NCBI GenBank assembly: GCA_024919175.1
Contig: CP103804.1
Span: forward strand, 1,488,001-1,552,000
DNA length: 64,000 nt
Direction of reading: 5' to 3'
Origin: Clostridioides difficile
GTDB lineage: Bacteria; Bacillota; Clostridia; Peptostreptococcales; Peptostreptococcaceae
Shown here: piece after piece, positions 44,637-52,754 of the stretch
Layout: the number at the start of each line of letters is the position of its first letter
Position numbering within the stretch: position 1 is the first letter of the stretch
The notes under the pieces: generated by a model
Told to the model about the DNA's origin: nothing
Database searches by the model: none
What the model saw: only the letters and a program-made list of their open reading frames with translations
Translations under genes and position numbers: made by a program

Positions 44637-44683
44637 ATAAAATTATGAATACGATTTTTGATAATCTTTTCTACAATTGAAAT

Positions 44684-44842
44684 CTATAAAGGGGGTGTCG
44701 CACTAAAAAATAGGCGACTCCCCCTTTTGAATAAAAAATAAATCTTAAGTTCAAATGAATCACCAATTTTATGACCATAGTGGCAAGCACCTTTTTCTTT
44801 TTTATCTATTAAAGTTATCTTTATCTTTGGTCTTCTAGCCAT
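44684..44842 (-). pseudogene. truncated TIGR04076-like protein
   Basis: From the ATG at 44842 (complement), 33 residues read like the N-terminus of TIGR04076 proteins: basic start MARRPKIKITLID, then CHYGHKIGDSFEL, the conserved Cys-x-x-GHK-x-GD-x-F core. The frame then runs through AT-rich sequence into the terminator hairpin and stops at 44684, giving 52 residues where the family has about 85-100. The conserved C-terminal Cys-Pro part is missing. GAGGA lies upstream as a possible RBS. It appears to have lost its 3' half at the point where the repeated terminator begins. The family name is from memory. Confidence 0.6.
44691..44728 (+). terminator. terminator of the PTS operon; right member of a repeated hairpin pair
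   Basis: GGGGG-GTCGC pairs with GCGAC-CCCCC, with one mismatch between the blocks, followed by TTTT. The core TGTCGCACTAAAAAATAGG is identical to that at 40450, while the outer stem differs. Confidence 0.9.
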
Positions 44843-45348
44843 AATCTTGCACATCCTCATTTGTATTTATATTCAATATAATAAAAATACTATATTTAAA
44901 AATTTTATTATGAATTTGTTTTTAAGTAAATTTTGTTTGAAAAACTATTTTTATGGTAATAATCAGAAAATTTAGAATGAATTTGATTAGTAAAATTGTA
45001 ATAAATTCACTAAAAATAAGTTAAGATAGATGAAATTAGAAACATTTATAAGCATTTATGAAAAATATTTGAGAATAAATTATACATTATAAAATTTTAA
45101 TAAAAAAAGTATAATTCTAATAAAACTGAAATAAATTTAAAATATGTGTGAATAGTCTAAATTTAAATAATAATTTTAGACCATTTATCTATCTATAACT
45201 TAAATTATATCAAATTGATAATAAACTAGATATTATACTTTTTTGTAGAGTAGAATTATAATTATAGAAAGAAAAGAAACTATCAAGGGTGAAAAAAATG
45301 TAGAAAAAAGTAGAAAAGATTCTTTTACAAAGAAAGGGAGGGATAATC

Positions 45349-46581
45349 TTGCAAGAGAGAGAAGAATTAGTTTTAAATCCAGTTCCAAAAGAAGAAAGAG
45401 TTGGATGGTTAGCTCCATTATTTAATATGCTTGGTTCTAATATAGCCATATCAGAATTAATGGTTGGAGGAACCTTAATTTTAGGAATGACTCTTTCCAA
45501 TATGATTATTACATCAATTATAGGGAACTTAATATTAGTCGCAATTATTATGATACAAGGTTATATTGGTTGCAAAGAAGGGTTAAATACATATGTATTA
45601 GCTAAGGGGGCATTTGGAGAGATAGGAGGAAAATATCTCATATCTCTATTGCTTGGAATAACTAGCTTTGGTTGGTTTGGTGTACAAGCAGGAGTTGCTG
45701 GATTATCAGTACAAAAAATATTTCCAAGTGTAAACTTAACACTAGTTACAGTTATACTTGGGTTATTAATGGTAGTTTTCGCTTTGTATGGTTTTAAGGC
45801 AATGGCTAAGTTTAATTACTTAGTTATACCACCACTTATAATATTAATGGCTTGGGGAGTTTTTAAAGCTTTTTCTACTTATGGAGTTGAAGCTATCTAC
45901 AATTATACTCCTCAGACAACAATGAGCATGGTTGAAGGATTAAATATGGTTGTTGGTCTTATCATAGTCGGTGCAATTATATCACCTGACCAATTAAGAT
46001 ATACAAGAGGAGTAAAAGATATTTGGATAATTGGTTTTTTAGGATTAGGTATTATTTCATTGTTCCAACAAGTTGCAGCAGGTGTAATGTCTATGGGTGC
46101 TCCTACTTGGGATATAACAGAAGTATTGGCTAATTTAGGGTTTGGATGGATAGCATTTGTTATTTTAATACTTGCATCTTGGTCAACCAATGTATCAAAT
46201 GCCTATTCTGGTGGATTGGCACTAAAAACTATTTTTCCAAATGTAAAGAGAAATGTATTAACTTTAGTTGCAGGTCTAATAGGTACAACAATAGCAGCTA
46301 CTGGTATAATATTCAAATTCCAATCATTCTTATCTTTCTTAGGAATAGCAGTTCCAGCTATAGCAGGAATTATGTGGTGTGAATATTATTTTATACAAGG
46401 AAGAACTTATAAACACAGAGAAGGAATAAATTGGATTGCAGTAATAAGTTGGTTAATTGGTTTTGCAGCATCATATTATACTTCAAAAGTAAGTTTCTTA
46501 ATACCACCAATAAATGGAATTGTAGTGAGTATGGTTCTTTATTATATACTAATGAAATGTTTTGGAAGTAAAGTTAAATAA
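45349..46581 (+). CDS. NCS1-family permease (cytosine/purine/hydantoin transporter type)
   Basis: A 410-residue polytopic membrane protein with about 12 hydrophobic segments, of the nucleobase:cation symporter 1 family (CodB-like). Early signatures are VGWLAPLFNMLGSNIAISEL and GAFGEIGGKYL; a central ISPDQLRYTRGVKD follows, close to the substrate and cation region of the family. The start is a TTG after AAAGGGAGGG. NCS1 carriers bring in cytosine, purines, allantoin or hydantoins. The neighbours (nitrilase-family amidase, DUF917 protein) favour a hydantoin-like ring compound. Confidence 0.85.
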   Translation: MQEREELVLNPVPKEERVGWLAPLFNMLGSNIAISELMVGGTLILGMTLSNMIITSIIGNLILVAIIMIQGYIGCKEGLNTYVLAKGAFGEIGGKYLISLLLGITSFGWFGVQAGVAGLSVQKIFPSVNLTLVTVILGLLMVVFALYGFKAMAKFNYLVIPPLIILMAWGVFKAFSTYGVEAIYNYTPQTTMSMVEGLNMVVGLIIVGAIISPDQLRYTRGVKDIWIIGFLGLGIISLFQQVAAGVMSMGAPTWDITEVLANLGFGWIAFVILILASWSTNVSNAYSGGLALKTIFPNVKRNVLTLVAGLIGTTIAATGIIFKFQSFLSFLGIAVPAIAGIMWCEYYFIQGRTYKHREGINWIAVISWLIGFAASYYTSKVSFLIPPINGIVVSMVLYYILMKCFGSKVK

Positions 46582-46594
46582 AGGGGGAATTTGT

Positions 46595-47401
46595 ATGAGT
46601 CGTAAAGTGAAAATAGGTATAATTCAACAGCATAGTGTACTTGGAGATGTTAAAAAAAATATAGAAAAAGCAGTAGAGATGATAGATGATTTAGGAAATC
46701 AAGGTGCAGATATTATTTGTTTACCAGAATTATTTGCTACAGGATATAACTTAGAATATTTAGGTGGAATTAAAACATTAGACCTAATAAGAGAACATAA
46801 CAAATACATAGAAGAATCAATGTCAGAAGCAGCTAAAAGAAATAATGTATACCTAATATCTCCATATGGAACTTTAGAAAAGGACTCTACACATGTTTTC
46901 AACTCAGCTGTTATATTCGATAGACAGGGTAATATGATGGGAGAATACTGTAAAAATCACCTATGGTCATTAGAAGCAGTATACTTTAAAGCAGGGGAAA
47001 AAATAGATGTATATGATGCTGATTTTGGTAAATTTGGTGTAATGATATGTTATGATGCAGGATTCCCAGAAGTGGCTAGAGAATTGATGTTAAAAGGCTC
47101 TGAAATAATATTTATACCTTCTGCATGGAGAATACAAGATGAAGATATGTGGGATTTAAACGTATCTCAAAGAGCTTTAGAAAATACTGTGTATACAGTA
47201 GGAGTTAATTTAGTAAGTAATGACCCTAATTTGATACTGTTTGGAAAGAGTAAAATATGTAATCCTAGAGGAACTATAATAAGTCAATTAGATACATATA
47301 GAGAAAAGTATATATTAGCAGAGATTGATTTAGATGAAATAGAAAAATATAGGAACGATATTCCCTACTTAAAAGATAGAAAAAATAGTTACAATATATA
47401 G
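46595..47401 (+). CDS. nitrilase-family carbon-nitrogen hydrolase
   Basis: A 268-residue amidase of the nitrilase superfamily. The catalytic Glu is in LPELFATGYN (about residue 47), the Lys in YCKNHLWS, and the Cys in MICYDAGFPE (about residue 154). I start at the ATG 46595 after AAGGGGGA; the ATG at 46562 lies inside the permease gene. The family includes N-carbamoyl amino acid hydrolases and omega-amidases. Beside an NCS1 permease and a DUF917 protein, a carbamoylase-type reaction is a reasonable guess. It starts 13 bases after the permease stop. Confidence 0.88.
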   Translation: MSRKVKIGIIQQHSVLGDVKKNIEKAVEMIDDLGNQGADIICLPELFATGYNLEYLGGIKTLDLIREHNKYIEESMSEAAKRNNVYLISPYGTLEKDSTHVFNSAVIFDRQGNMMGEYCKNHLWSLEAVYFKAGEKIDVYDADFGKFGVMICYDAGFPEVARELMLKGSEIIFIPSAWRIQDEDMWDLNVSQRALENTVYTVGVNLVSNDPNLILFGKSKICNPRGTIISQLDTYREKYILAEIDLDEIEKYRNDIPYLKDRKNSYNI

Positions 47402-47448
47402 TTTTATATTATATGTTAAGATATACTTTAGATAAAAAATAAAAATAG

Positions 47449-47506
47449 GAGGATATACCAAACATTAAAAATATAGTTATTAATGATGTTTGATATATCC
47501 TCTTTT
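47449..47506. terminator. bidirectional terminator
   Basis: GAGGATATA (47449-47457) with AAACAT (47460-47465) pairs with ATGTTT (47486-47491) and TATATCCTC (47494-47502), followed by TTTT. It separates the convergent amidase and lysR genes. Confidence 0.8.
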
Positions 47507-47524
47507 AATATTACCAGCTTTGGT

Positions 47525-48394
47525 TTAAAGATTTTTGAAATAGTTTATAAGAAAGTCTTTAAATAATAAGACTGCTTTAGAAGCATAATTTTCACTAAAC
47601 CATGAAAGATTTAAATATCTTTTAAATTCAATATCTTTTATATGTAATAGTTTAATTTCAGGGTCTCGAGATAAGCCCCATGATTTTCCGCATATAAATC
47701 CAACTCCTTGAAGTGATTTTATAAGAGCATAGATTGTATATGGAGAATCGGATTCAAAGGCTATTTTTGGCTTGAAATTAGCAGATTCACATAATATATC
47801 TATTATTTCTCTGTAGTTTTCACCTTTAGTTATAACTATAAAGTTTTCATCTGAAACTTCACTTAGATAAACCTCATCTTTTAAGGATAGAGAGTGGTTT
47901 ATTGAAACTCCTAATAATATTTCCTCGCAAGTTAATGTTATATTATTTTCTGAGTTTAATTTTGTAAATGAAGAAGATATATACAAATCAAAATCACTTT
48001 TCTTATAAGACGATGGTAGAGTATGTGAAACATTAAAAGTAATATTAGGATATAGTTTTCTAAAATTACTCAAAAGTGGTGGTAGTACATTAGCTGCTGC
48101 TGTAGCTAATATTTTTACTTCACCAGAGTTTTCTAAAGAAATATCTTGTAACTCTTTCTTTGACATTTCCACTAAATCTAAAATACTATCTACTCTTTTT
48201 AGAAATAATCTACCATACTCATTTAGTACTATATATCTTCCTTTTCTGTCAAATAACTGAACTCCAAGTTCTTTTTCTAAAGAAGATATGGTTTTGCTTA
48301 AAGCTGGTTGTGCTATATTTAGTTTTTGTGACGCTTTTGTTATGTGTTCCATTCTAGCGACAGTTTGAAAATACTTAAGATGCAATAAATCCAT
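47525..48394 (-). CDS. LysR-family transcriptional regulator
   Basis: A 289-residue LysR regulator. The N-terminal winged helix is MDLLHLKYFQTVARMEHITKASQKLNIAQPALSKTISSLEKELG-like, with the usual LysR recognition helix. The periplasmic-binding-type effector domain covers about residues 90-289. It is divergent from the DUF917 gene across a 171-base gap and convergent with the amidase gene, so it probably controls this cluster. RBS AGGTG lies just before the start. The effector is unknown. Confidence 0.92.
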   Translation of the reverse strand: MDLLHLKYFQTVARMEHITKASQKLNIAQPALSKTISSLEKELGVQLFDRKGRYIVLNEYGRLFLKRVDSILDLVEMSKKELQDISLENSGEVKILATAAANVLPPLLSNFRKLYPNITFNVSHTLPSSYKKSDFDLYISSSFTKLNSENNITLTCEEILLGVSINHSLSLKDEVYLSEVSDENFIVITKGENYREIIDILCESANFKPKIAFESDSPYTIYALIKSLQGVGFICGKSWGLSRDPEIKLLHIKDIEFKRYLNLSWFSENYASKAVLLFKDFLINYFKNL

Positions 48395-48565
48395 AATATA
48401 AAATACACCTCTTTTAATATAACTTGAATTATATAAATTTGATAATTAATTATATATTATACATTATAATACAAAGCTTGTATAATAAACTATAATATAT
48501 CATAAAGTTATTTAAATAGTTACTAATATATTTACATAATCTAACTAATAAAGGAGAGATTTAAT

Positions 48566-49627
48566 ATGAAGTTAACTAAGGAAATATTAGAATATGCTTT
48601 AATAGGAGGGACAATTTTAGGTGGAGGAGGTGGAGGAGCAAAGGAAAGTGGAAGAGAGATGGGGGAATATGCCTTACAATATGGATTCCCAGAGCTAATA
48701 AGTATAGATGAATTACATGATGATGCAATTGTTTTAAATGTATCTGCAGTAGGAGCTCCAGCAGCACCACTTAAGTATGCTGATAATGATGATTATATAA
48801 ATACAGTCAAAATATTTATTGATAAACTAGGATTAGATATACAAGGTATTATTACAAATGAAAATGGAGGGTGTGCAACAATAAATGGATGGCTTCAATC
48901 TTCTGTACTTAAAATACCACTAATAGATGCACCTTGTAATGGTAGAGCCCATCCAACAGGCCTGATGGGAAGTCTTGGATTACATAGAGATAAAACATAT
49001 AAGTCTTATCAAGCTGTGTCTGGTGGCAATCCAGAACTTGATAATCATATAGAGGGCTTTGTAGAAGGGTCTTTAAATAAGACAGCAGGTCTTGTTAGGC
49101 AGTGTGCTGTAGCAGCAGAAGGGCTAGTTGCTGTAGCTAGAAATCCTGTAAAAGCTTCTGTTGTAAAAGAGAATGCTGCTATAGGAGGCATAAGTCATGC
49201 AATAGATTTGGGTAGAGAGTTTTACTTAGGTCTAGAAATATCAAAAGATAAAGCAATAAACAACGTTGTCGAATTTTTGAATGGAGAGGTAGTTTCAGAA
49301 GGGACAATAGAAACTTTAGAGTTAGAAACTACAGGCGGATTTGATGTAGGTAGATTGATTGTAAATGATTATGAGGTAACTTTTTGGAATGAATATATGA
49401 CAATAGAAAAAGAAAATAATAGAATAGCAACGTTTCCAGATTTAATTATGACTTTTGATAAGAATACAAGTATGCCTGTCACATCAGCAGAAATCAGAGA
49501 AGGACAAGAAATAGTTTTAATAAGAACCTCTAAAGAAAATTTAAAACTTTCAATAACAATGACACAAGAAGAATTATTAAAAGATATAGAAGATATATTA
49601 AATAAAAAAATAATTGGAGCTAATTAG
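48566..49627 (+). CDS. DUF917 family protein (S-methyl-thiohydantoin desulfurase family)
   Basis: A 353-residue protein of the DUF917 family, which databases now describe as S-methyl-thiohydantoin desulfurase. It starts with IGGTILGGGGGG, a glycine-rich loop, and has ENGGCATINGW, DAPCNGRAHPTGLMGS and RNPVKAS blocks in the N-terminal domain. A beta-rich C-terminal domain begins at about residue 245. Related proteins sit with hydantoinase and dehydrogenase-like genes. The biochemical role in this organism is not proved. RBS AAGGAGAG. It is separated from the DUF1177 gene by 293 AT-rich bases with short repeats. Confidence 0.8.
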   Translation: MKLTKEILEYALIGGTILGGGGGGAKESGREMGEYALQYGFPELISIDELHDDAIVLNVSAVGAPAAPLKYADNDDYINTVKIFIDKLGLDIQGIITNENGGCATINGWLQSSVLKIPLIDAPCNGRAHPTGLMGSLGLHRDKTYKSYQAVSGGNPELDNHIEGFVEGSLNKTAGLVRQCAVAAEGLVAVARNPVKASVVKENAAIGGISHAIDLGREFYLGLEISKDKAINNVVEFLNGEVVSEGTIETLELETTGGFDVGRLIVNDYEVTFWNEYMTIEKENNRIATFPDLIMTFDKNTSMPVTSAEIREGQEIVLIRTSKENLKLSITMTQEELLKDIEDILNKKIIGAN

Positions 49628-49689
49628 GATGTGTAGTAATTTAATTGATTGAAGAATTAAAATTAATTAAATTTAATGGGTAATACAAT

Positions 49690-49900
49690 ACCTATAAAAC
49701 TATAAATAAAGCAAATACTTAGGAAGAAGTTTATAAAAATAAAAAAATAAATACTTAGGAAAAAGTTTATAAAAAATAAATAAGATATTAGAGATAATAA
49801 GAAAAAGTTTATAAAACTATAAATAAAATGAAAGAATTCTGTAATATTTATAAAAATAAAAGTAAAAATATTTACATAAAAACTATAAATAAAAGAAATA
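49690..49900. repeat. degenerate direct repeats between DUF917 and DUF1177 genes
   Basis: Two copies of AATACTTAGGAA(G/A)AAGTTTATAAAAA lie at about 49712 and 49748, a third degenerate GAAAAAGTTTATAAAA near 49800, and AAACTATAAATAAA occurs three times (about 49697, 49817 and 49880). The unit is about 36 bases where regular. Confidence 0.65.
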
Positions 49901-49920
49901 AAATTGGATGGTGAGCAAAT

Positions 49921-50856
49921 ATGATGTTAAAACAAATTTTGGAAGTTTATGATATTATTGATAGCGCAGAAGTAGATGGAGAATGTGTAAGAAAATATTT
50001 GGAAAGCTATGGTGGGAAGAATATATTAGTAAAAACTTTAAGTACAGAAAAAGGGTCTACTGATTTAGTAAAGTTTACAATACCAGGTAAAAATGGAAAA
50101 TCATCAGGAGGAACAGCTAAGACATTAGGTGTTTTAGGTAGACTAGGAGGTATTGGAGCGAGACCAGAAATGATAGGTATGGTTTCTGATGCTGATGGAG
50201 CTTTAGTAGCAATAGCAGTAGGAGCAAAATTATTGGACATGCAGAATAAGGGAGATTTTATTGATGGAGATGTAATAGTTTCAACTCACATATGTCCAGA
50301 TGCTCCTACTAAAGAACATAAACCAGTTCCATTTATGGATTCTCCAATTGACATGAGAACTATGAATGAAAACGAAGTTGATTTAAGTTGTGATGCTATA
50401 TTATCAATAGATACAACTAAAGGGAATAGAGTTATAAACACAAGAGGTTTTGCTATATCTCCTACAATAAAAGAAGGATATATTCTAAAAACAAGTAATG
50501 ATTTATTAGATATAATGCAGACTACTACAGGAAGACTTCCTTATGTATTTCCTGTGTCAATACAAGATATAACTCCATATGGAAATGATTTATATCATAT
50601 AAATAGTATTCTTCAGCCTGCTGTAGCTACAAAAGCACCTGTAGTAGGAGTTGCTATAACAACTGAGACAACAGTTGCTGGATGTGCAACTGGAGCAAGT
50701 AATTATTCTGATTTAGAAAGTGCAGGAAGATTTGTTGTTGAAGTAGCAAAATACTATGGTGGTGGAAATTGTGAGTTTTATGATGAACATGAATGGAACA
50801 TCCTAATGAAGAGATATGGAAGCCTAGATAAGTTTCAAACTTTTGGAGAAGAATAA
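49921..50856 (+). CDS. DUF1177 family protein
   Basis: A 311-residue protein matching DUF1177 (MLKQILEVYDIIDSAEVDG, then GGTAKTLGVLGRLGGIGARP, THICPDAPT, FMDSPIDM, and TTTGRLPYVFP). The family function is unknown. It is often found beside DUF917 and AroM-like genes in amino acid or hydantoin racemase/hydrolase clusters. The His, Asp and Cys residues in the central blocks could form a metal site. GGTGAG lies 5 bases before the first ATG (49921) and 8 before the second (49924), so the true start may be one codon later. Confidence 0.78.
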   Translation: MMLKQILEVYDIIDSAEVDGECVRKYLESYGGKNILVKTLSTEKGSTDLVKFTIPGKNGKSSGGTAKTLGVLGRLGGIGARPEMIGMVSDADGALVAIAVGAKLLDMQNKGDFIDGDVIVSTHICPDAPTKEHKPVPFMDSPIDMRTMNENEVDLSCDAILSIDTTKGNRVINTRGFAISPTIKEGYILKTSNDLLDIMQTTTGRLPYVFPVSIQDITPYGNDLYHINSILQPAVATKAPVVGVAITTETTVAGCATGASNYSDLESAGRFVVEVAKYYGGGNCEFYDEHEWNILMKRYGSLDKFQTFGEE

Positions 50857-50965
50857 AGTTGTCTTTTATTGATGTTGTAGAATAGATGATAGAAGCTAAA
50901 TTATTGTGATATAATATTTAGAGTAAATAAAAATTGTAGATACAATAATTTTAGGGGGAGTTAAT

Positions 50966-52393
50966 ATGAAATTAACAAAGTCAATATCATCAGTATTGTG
51001 TTTATCTCTAGTTTTAAGTTTATCATCAATATCATATGCAAATGAAATAGGTAGAACAGCAACGGAAAATACTTTAATAGGTAAAGATAGATATCAAACA
51101 GCTATTGAAGTAAGTAAAGAAGGTTGGAGTAGTGCAAATGAAGCTGTAATAGTTAATAGTGAATCTATTGTAGATGCATTATCTGTTACACCATTTGCTA
51201 AATTAAAGAACGCTCCGATACTACTTACAGAAAAAAATAATTTAAATTTACAAACTAAGAAAGAATTAGAAAGATTAGGTGTTAAAAAAGTCTATATAAT
51301 TGGATTATCTGGTTCTGTGTCAGATAATGTGCAAAAACAACTAGAATCTAATAACCTAGCAGTTGATAGAATTGGTGGTAGTGATAGACATCAGACAGCT
51401 TTGAACATAGCTAAAAAGATAGAAGATTTAAAAGAAATCTCAGAAATAGCTGTGATAAATGGATATACAGGTCTTGCAGATGCAGTTAGTATAGCTTCTG
51501 TAGCTGCTACTAATGGTATGGTTATACTTCCAGTTTCTGATGCATCTGGAGTGTCAAGCTTTAAGGATTTTATAGCTTCTAAAAATATAAGTAAGTCATA
51601 CATAATAGGCTCTACTAATGCTGTATCAGATAAAATAAAACAAAGTCTGCCAAATTCAGAAAGAATAGGTGGAGCAGATAGAAATGAAACAAATGGAAAA
51701 GTAATAGAAAGATTTTATACATCAAATACTTTAGATAATGTATTTGTAGCTAAAGATGGAATGAAAAAACAAAATCAACTTATAGATGCTCTAGCAGTAG
51801 GTGTATTAGCATCAAAAGAAAATTCTCCAGTACTTATAGTAGGAGATAAATTGAGCGCAACTCAAAAGAGTGTATTTACAAACAAAAAGGCGACTGCTAT
51901 AACTCAAGTTGGTAGTGGTGGAAATGAAAATGCATTTACAGAACTAAAAGATTTGCAAGGAAGTAGTACTGGTAAGAAAGTAATGTATGTAGCTAATACA
52001 GATAAAGTAAATGTAAGAAGTGATGCTACAATAGAAGCTTCTGTAGTAGGTTATCTAAATAATGGTGATGAAGTAGAAGTTTTAGAAGTACTAAAAACGG
52101 GATGGGTTAAGATAAAATACAATAACGATATTGGATATATCAGTGGGTCTTATCTAACAAATAATAAACCTAATAATAACAGTGAAAATGTTAAGATAAA
52201 ATATGTAAAAGAAAAAGATGGTCTAAATGTTAGAAAAGGACCAAGTACGGAAGATGAAAAAATAGGACAACTTTCATATGGAAGTAAGGTAGAAACTGTA
52301 GAAATGTTTGCTACAGGATGGGTAAAAATAAAATATAATGGTGGATATGGTTATGTAAGTAATGATTACCTATCTGATATACCAGTTATCTAA
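50966..52393 (+). CDS. cwp14: cell wall protein with three CWB2 repeats and two SH3 domains
   Basis: A 475-residue secreted wall protein. A signal peptide ends near SYA-NE (residues 1-25). Three cell-wall-binding 2 (CWB2) repeats follow at about 37-125, 135-220 and 230-325, each starting with a RIGG-x-DR or GKDRYQTA-type motif; these anchor proteins to the anionic polymer PSII in C. difficile. Two bacterial SH3 domains come next, at about 338-395 and 408-470 (VNVRSDATIEASVVGYL; LNVRKGPSTEDEKIGQL). SH3 domains often bind peptidoglycan. This layout and the map position fit Cwp14; the symbol is from memory. RBS AGGGGGAG. A clear terminator follows. Confidence 0.88.
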   Translation: MKLTKSISSVLCLSLVLSLSSISYANEIGRTATENTLIGKDRYQTAIEVSKEGWSSANEAVIVNSESIVDALSVTPFAKLKNAPILLTEKNNLNLQTKKELERLGVKKVYIIGLSGSVSDNVQKQLESNNLAVDRIGGSDRHQTALNIAKKIEDLKEISEIAVINGYTGLADAVSIASVAATNGMVILPVSDASGVSSFKDFIASKNISKSYIIGSTNAVSDKIKQSLPNSERIGGADRNETNGKVIERFYTSNTLDNVFVAKDGMKKQNQLIDALAVGVLASKENSPVLIVGDKLSATQKSVFTNKKATAITQVGSGGNENAFTELKDLQGSSTGKKVMYVANTDKVNVRSDATIEASVVGYLNNGDEVEVLEVLKTGWVKIKYNNDIGYISGSYLTNNKPNNNSENVKIKYVKEKDGLNVRKGPSTEDEKIGQLSYGSKVETVEMFATGWVKIKYNGGYGYVSNDYLSDIPVI

Positions 52394-52415
52394 ACTTATA
52401 GATAATAAATAATGA

Positions 52416-52449
52416 AGAGACTGTATTAATATTAATGTCAGTCTCTTTA
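52416..52449 (+). terminator. intrinsic terminator of the wall protein gene
   Basis: AGAGACTG (52416-52423) pairs with CAGTCTCT (52439-52446) across a 15-base loop, and TTTA follows. Confidence 0.8.
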
Positions 52450-52481
52450 TTGTTATGAAATGCCGATTTTAATAATAATTT

Positions 52482-52751
52482 CTATTTTGATAACTTAACT
52501 CTAGGAGTTATTATTGTAGATATTATTAATATACAAATACTTAAAATCCAATGCTTAATGCCAAAATTGAATATTAATAGATTCACTCCTGCAATTGTAA
52601 ATAAACAGTATTTAATTAGAATTAAAATTGTATTTATTGAAATACCTTTTATCGATATTATTTTAAAACTGAGAATGGTCATTCGAAGCCCTATAAATGC
52701 CAATAATACGCCTATAATATCTTGGATTAAGTAATAGTATTTAAAATGCAT
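52482..52751 (-). CDS. small membrane protein
   Basis: An 89-residue hydrophobic protein with three predicted membrane segments (about 8-30, 38-62 and 66-82) and a basic C-terminus (TPRVKLSK). I do not recognise a family. Its ATG lies 3 bases after the stop of the NhaC-type antiporter gene on the same strand, so it is probably the last gene of that sigma-54 operon and may assist the antiporter. That role is inference. Confidence 0.6.
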   Translation of the reverse strand: MHFKYYYLIQDIIGVLLAFIGLRMTILSFKIISIKGISINTILILIKYCLFTIAGVNLLIFNFGIKHWILSICILIISTIITPRVKLSK

Positions 52752-52754
52752 ATT

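Larger units (their letters stand above)
44637..45348. other. 712-base region with a broken gene and no intact one
   Basis: It holds the operon terminator (44691-44728), the truncated TIGR04076-like frame on the minus strand (44684-44842), and about 500 AT-rich bases up to the permease. In that stretch I see only a short inverted repeat (GTCTAAA/TTTAGAC near 45155-45181). Confidence 0.6.

Noticed and set aside
44468..44680. Plus-strand frame of 70 residues inside the IID gene
   Set aside because: It is out of frame with the well-conserved IID protein and has no ribosome site.
45210..45500. Minus-strand frame of 96 residues over the permease start
   Set aside because: It is Ser/Phe/Leu-rich, overlaps the RBS and start of the permease, and resembles no family.
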